Of a stretch of DNA of 64,000 nt, positions 60,979 through 64,000 are shown piece by piece. This DNA comes from Flagellimonas yonaguniensis (lineage in GTDB: Bacteria; Bacteroidota; Bacteroidia; Flavobacteriales; Flavobacteriaceae), in the NCBI RefSeq assembly GCF_029193885.1, contig NZ_JARFVB010000004.1:124001-188000 (forward strand). The letters are read 5' to 3'. The notes beneath the pieces are model-generated. The model searched no databases and was not told where the DNA came from. It saw nothing but the letters and a program-made list of their open reading frames with translations. A program made the translations under genes and the position numbers. Each line of letters opens with the position of its first letter. Position 1 is the first letter of the stretch.

Positions 60979-61947
60979 CTACTTCCCCGTACTCCCCACT
61001 CGATAAACGCCTTTGTTCGGGATTTCGATAGTGTACTTTTTACGGGAAGCATTGTTCAGATGCGGTTCGCGCAACCACGGGTTGTGTCTTTTCAAAACCT
61101 TGTAGTTGATTTCGTAAAGCTCCGCAAAATCGGCCCAATTGGTCACGGCCGTATCCACCTCAACAGAAAAGGTGGGTACTTTTTCGTACATATCGTCCTC
61201 ATCCAATTGAAAACCATATTTATCCCGATTGGATAGAATTTCCTTGATGGCCAAAATACGGAACACGTAGCGCCCTGTCTCCTGCCCCAACAACAAATCG
61301 TAGTAATCATCCACTTGTTGAATGCCCATGTATTTTTGAACACCTGCAGGCCCTGCATTATAGGCTGCAGCGGTCAAGGTCCAGCTTCCAAAGCGGTCTT
61401 TCCACTTGTTCAGGTAATCGCAGGCCACTTGGGTCGCTTTTTCCACATGGTAGCGTTCATCCACATTGTCGTTTACCTCAAGACCGTATTCTCTTCCCGT
61501 TCCTCTCATGATCTGCCAAAAACCAGTAGCTCCTGCTGGGGAAACCACATTTTGAAGACCACTCTCGGCAACGGCCAAATATTTAAAATCATCCGGGATA
61601 CCATTTTTTTTAAGAATGGGTTCGATAATCGGGAAGTATTTATTTGCCCTTTTCATCAACAAGAGGGCATTGGATTGCCAATAGGTGTTCACCAAAAACT
61701 CACGGTCCACTCGTTCCATGATCTCCGGGTCATCTTGTGGAACAGACTCTCCAGCAAAATTCAAATCCTCTGGAATTTCTATGGCACTGATTTGATAGGT
61801 GTCCGCCACATTCTTGTCCGTGGTTTCGGTCTCGGATTCCTTGATCACAGGTTTTTCCTCTATCTCGTTTGACTGCACCGCAAAAATCAAGGTGCTTACA
61901 ACGGCTATCAATCCTATTACAGCAAGTATGTTCTTTATGTGTTTCAT
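60979..61947 (-). CDS. Lytic transglycosylase (SLT domain)
   Basis: The 322-residue protein has an N-terminal signal or membrane anchor (about 6-25), an acidic linker, and a Slt/MltD-like domain at about 100-230: Y-L-A-V-A-E-S-G-L-Q (catalytic Glu at about 124), S-P-A-G-A-T-G-F-W-Q-I-M at about 133 and A-A-Y-N-A-G-P-A-G-V-Q-K-Y at about 192. It cleaves the glycan strands of peptidoglycan with formation of anhydro-muropeptides. The last 80 residues look like a LysM-like or linker part without a clear LysM repeat. Confidence 0.9.
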   Translation of the reverse strand: MKHIKNILAVIGLIAVVSTLIFAVQSNEIEEKPVIKESETETTDKNVADTYQISAIEIPEDLNFAGESVPQDDPEIMERVDREFLVNTYWQSNALLLMKRANKYFPIIEPILKKNGIPDDFKYLAVAESGLQNVVSPAGATGFWQIMRGTGREYGLEVNDNVDERYHVEKATQVACDYLNKWKDRFGSWTLTAAAYNAGPAGVQKYMGIQQVDDYYDLLLGQETGRYVFRILAIKEILSNRDKYGFQLDEDDMYEKVPTFSVEVDTAVTNWADFAELYEINYKVLKRHNPWLREPHLNNASRKKYTIEIPNKGVYRVGSTGK

Positions 61948-61997
61948 AGCAATTCTTTTATTTTGAGTACCGTAAAGATACTATTATATAGACGAAA

Positions 61998-62660
61998 TTA
62001 TTTCAAAATAATTGTGGGCAGGTGCTCATTGAACCATCGGGCCCGATGTATGATCATGGTATGGGTGCCATTTTTCACCGAAATACAGTCCTCAATGTTA
62101 GCCATTGGGAAAACAGCATCCCGCTCTCCTTGAATGTGCACCATATTTTCTGCCGGAGCCTCTTGGTCCCAATTCACAATCTGGTCTATGGACCAATCGA
62201 TATAATATTTATCACGTACGGACAAATACTTTTCATACAAATGCAAACGTTTGGTCACGGTTTCCCCGAACGCATATTTGGCCAATAGTTCCACATTGTT
62301 CACCAAACCTGTAGGCAACAATTTGTGGACTTTGGTGTACTTGGCAAAAATCATTCGCTTGGGTAGTTCGTGCTTGCTTTTCACTGAAGACACCACAATG
62401 ACTTTATGGGTAGGGATGATTTTAGCCATCTCCTGTACCAACATGCCACCAAACGAAACTCCGAGCAACACAGGGTTGGGGTTTTCAATCTTTTCGCACA
62501 TTTTTTTAGCGTAATCAACAAGGCTCATCCCCTTATCGGGCACAAACCACTCCAAAGTATGGACTATGAACTGGTCTTTGGGAAGTTTTATCCCATCAAA
62601 AATTGAAGCGTTGGCTGCCATTCCCGGCATGAGGTACACATGGATTTTATTATCGGACAT
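61998..62660 (-). CDS. Alpha/beta hydrolase
   Basis: A 220-residue alpha/beta-hydrolase-fold protein from the ATG at 62660 (M-S-D-N-K-I-H-V-Y-L-M-P-G-M), which begins just before the first strand. The nucleophile elbow is G-V-S-F-G-G (Ser69), followed by I-Q-G-E-R-D-A-V-F-P with the Asp and a final G-T-H-T-M-I with the His. A longer reading to 62759 adds a Lys/Gly-rich N-terminus that matches nothing. Substrate unknown. Confidence 0.82.
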   Translation of the reverse strand: MSDNKIHVYLMPGMAANASIFDGIKLPKDQFIVHTLEWFVPDKGMSLVDYAKKMCEKIENPNPVLLGVSFGGMLVQEMAKIIPTHKVIVVSSVKSKHELPKRMIFAKYTKVHKLLPTGLVNNVELLAKYAFGETVTKRLHLYEKYLSVRDKYYIDWSIDQIVNWDQEAPAENMVHIQGERDAVFPMANIEDCISVKNGTHTMIIHRARWFNEHLPTIILK

Positions 62661-62820
62661 ATTGTACCAAATATCGACAAGGACTAGGAAATTAGCAATA
62701 TTTTGACTAATTTTGTATCCCTTTTGCAGCCAACCCCGCTTATGAATACAATTTTTCAATCAGGGGAACATTAAAATACCTATTTAGGGTATTTACGAGT
62801 CGTTAAAAAACAAGTACTAT

Positions 62821-63114
62821 ATGACAACATTGGAAATCACTGACAATAGTTTCTTGCGTCAATTTGAAACTACAGTCAATGGGCATTTAGCCAAAATTGA
62901 GTACTCTTCACAGGAGCGCAAAGTATTTTTGACCAAACTGGTTATTCCAGAAGAAATTACGAAAGAGGGTTTTAAAGAGGATTTTATCAAAGCGGTTTTA
63001 AACGAAATCCAAGAAAACAACCTTAGAGTTGTTCCTACCAGCCCACAAATTGCAGGTTTTTTAAGAAAAAATAGACAATATAAAGAAATGCTGCCCGTTG
63101 GCATTCGCATCTGA
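62821..63114 (+). CDS. Small GNAT-like N-acetyltransferase (YjdJ type)
   Basis: A 97-residue minimal GCN5-related fold: G-H-L-A-K-I-E-Y near 20, L-T-K-L-V-I-P-E-E-I-T-K-E-G and a helix-strand V-V-P-T-S-P-Q-I-A-G-F-L-R-K-N in the second half, where YjdJ-type proteins bind acetyl-CoA. The family is widespread and functionally unclear. It ends at a terminator 35 bases downstream. Confidence 0.8.
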   Translation: MTTLEITDNSFLRQFETTVNGHLAKIEYSSQERKVFLTKLVIPEEITKEGFKEDFIKAVLNEIQENNLRVVPTSPQIAGFLRKNRQYKEMLPVGIRI

Positions 63115-63148
63115 CAAAATCAGCAATCAGTAAGTACAGTATTAAGAG

Positions 63149-63173
63149 CCTCCCGAATTTGGGAGGTTTTTTT
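63149..63173 (+). terminator. Terminator between the GNAT gene and mtaB
   Basis: A 6-bp GC stem (cctccc / gggagg) with a 6-base loop and T7; it overlaps the stop codon of convergent mtaB. Confidence 0.85.
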
Positions 63174-64000
63174 ATGCCATTACTTCGTTGGAAACAAATT
63201 CGAACCGCACCAAACCATCAGTATCAATATCGGTAAGCTCTACTTTGTGCAAGGTATTTACCAAATCAGGGTTCCAAGGTGCTTTCACCTTCACGTAGTT
63301 TTCGGTAAACCCGTGGATGTAGCCTTTTTTGTTTTCCCCTTCTAACAAAACAGTGCGCACGCTTCCCAATTGACTCTCATAGAAAGCCCTCCGCTTTTTG
63401 GCTGATAGCCCACGAAGCATTTTACTGCGCTTGCTACGCACTTTTTTGGACACCACTTCGTCCATTTCAGCCGCAACCGTATTATCCCTTTCAGAATAGG
63501 TAAACACATGCAAATAGGAAATATCCAATTCGTTCAGGAAATGATAGGTTTCCAAGAAGTGTTCATCGGTCTCTCCAGGGAACCCTACGATCACATCCAC
63601 CCCGATACAGGCGTGGGGCATGGCCTCTTTGATACGTTTTACCCTATCCACATATAAATTGGACAGGTAACGACGACGCATCTTTTTTAAGATAGCATCA
63701 CTACCGCTTTGCAAGGGCACGTGAAAATGGGGGACAAAGGAATTGCTCTGGGCCACAAAATCTATGGTCTCGTTCTTGAGCAAATTAGGCTCAATGGAGG
63801 AGATACGAAGACGGTGGATGCCATCAATCGTGTCCAAGGCCTTTACCAAATCCAAAAAGGTGTGCTCGTGTTTTTTATTGCCGAACTCGCCTTTACCGTA
63901 ATCTCCAATATTGACGCCGGTAAGTACAATCTCTTTGATGTCTTGGGATGCAATTTCCTTGGCGTTCTTTAGCACATTGCCCAAGGTATCACTTCGTGAA
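63172..64000 (-). CDS. mtaB: tRNA t6A37 methylthiotransferase MtaB, 3' part (5' end outside window)
   Basis: The frame is open to the right edge (it continues upstream of the apparent TTG at 63984 as S-R-S-D-T-L-G-N-V), so only about the last 276 residues of a roughly 430-440-residue protein are seen. Visible are the radical-SAM core L-T-G-V-N-I-G-D-Y-G, R-I-S-S-I-E-P, H-V-P-L-Q-S-G-S-D and V-D-V-I-V-G-F-P-G-E-T-D, and the C-terminal TRAM domain. MtaB adds a methylthio group to N6-threonylcarbamoyladenosine in tRNA; the L-Q-S-G-S-x-x-x-L-x-x-M-x-R-R-Y pattern with R-R-R-Y fits MtaB rather than MiaB. Confidence 0.93.
   Translation of the reverse strand, partial: SRSDTLGNVLKNAKEIASQDIKEIVLTGVNIGDYGKGEFGNKKHEHTFLDLVKALDTIDGIHRLRISSIEPNLLKNETIDFVAQSNSFVPHFHVPLQSGSDAILKKMRRRYLSNLYVDRVKRIKEAMPHACIGVDVIVGFPGETDEHFLETYHFLNELDISYLHVFTYSERDNTVAAEMDEVVSKKVRSKRSKMLRGLSAKKRRAFYESQLGSVRTVLLEGENKKGYIHGFTENYVKVKAPWNPDLVNTLHKVELTDIDTDGLVRFEFVSNEVMA

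Overview
The window looks like chromosomal DNA of a marine-type Flavobacteriaceae bacterium (Bacteroidota), perhaps near Muricauda, Allomuricauda or Flagellimonas; the genus is a guess from protein style. Supporting evidence: promoters of the TTG-N17..23-TAnnTTTG type, almost no Shine-Dalgarno sequences, many short lipoproteins with a Cys lipobox, DUF4252/DUF2147/DUF4168 families, LytTR and ECF regulators, a TonB-dependent receptor, and CarB lacking its allosteric domain. I found no rRNA, tRNA, CRISPR array, prophage or transposase.

Layout. 1-1.5 kb: end of a DUF4168 gene and the ribosomal operon rpsF-rpsR-rplI. 1.7-7.1 kb: LytTR response regulator, then the reverse operon nadC-yihY-DUF2147-priA. 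7.2-13.7 kb: rlmH, a fused phosphoserine phosphatase/phosphoglycerate dehydrogenase, rdgB, a DEAD-box helicase with a long predicted leader. 13.8-22.5 kb: GH13 and GH43 hydrolases, a TrmH-type methylase, an M20 amidohydrolase, a cysteine-free sirtuin, a haem-binding protein and purB with its upstream partner. 22.6-25.7 kb: MscS channel and an ECF sigma/anti-sigma/DUF4252 operon with its own ECF-type promoter. 25.9-30.5 kb: S41 protease, then an accessory segment with a toxin-like surface lipoprotein followed by three paralogous small lipoproteins, bounded on both sides by near-identical terminators.

30.5-35.7 kb is a vitamin B12 uptake locus: a cobalamin riboswitch and btuB on the minus strand, divergent from a binding protein, permease and ATPase. 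35.8-38.5 kb: rmuC, a DUF559 gene embedded in a palindromic element, a thioesterase. 38.5-42.4 kb: the oxidative pentose phosphate genes zwf, pgl and gnd. 42.5-46 kb: an orphan membrane protein, a ChaN-like protein, an S9 peptidase. 46.1-52.5 kb: a tripartite RND efflux operon. 52.7-57.8 kb: a Crp/Fnr regulator, an AhpD-like protein, a dispersed palindromic repeat, carB and rpmH (L34). 58-64 kb: a TPR protein, an AT-rich serine hydrolase followed by a long inverted repeat, M23 and lytic transglycosylase cell-wall enzymes, an alpha/beta hydrolase, a small GNAT protein and the 3' part of mtaB.

The best candidate for an undescribed system is the 27.7-30.4 kb lipoprotein module, which has the architecture of a secreted effector with an expanded immunity-gene array.
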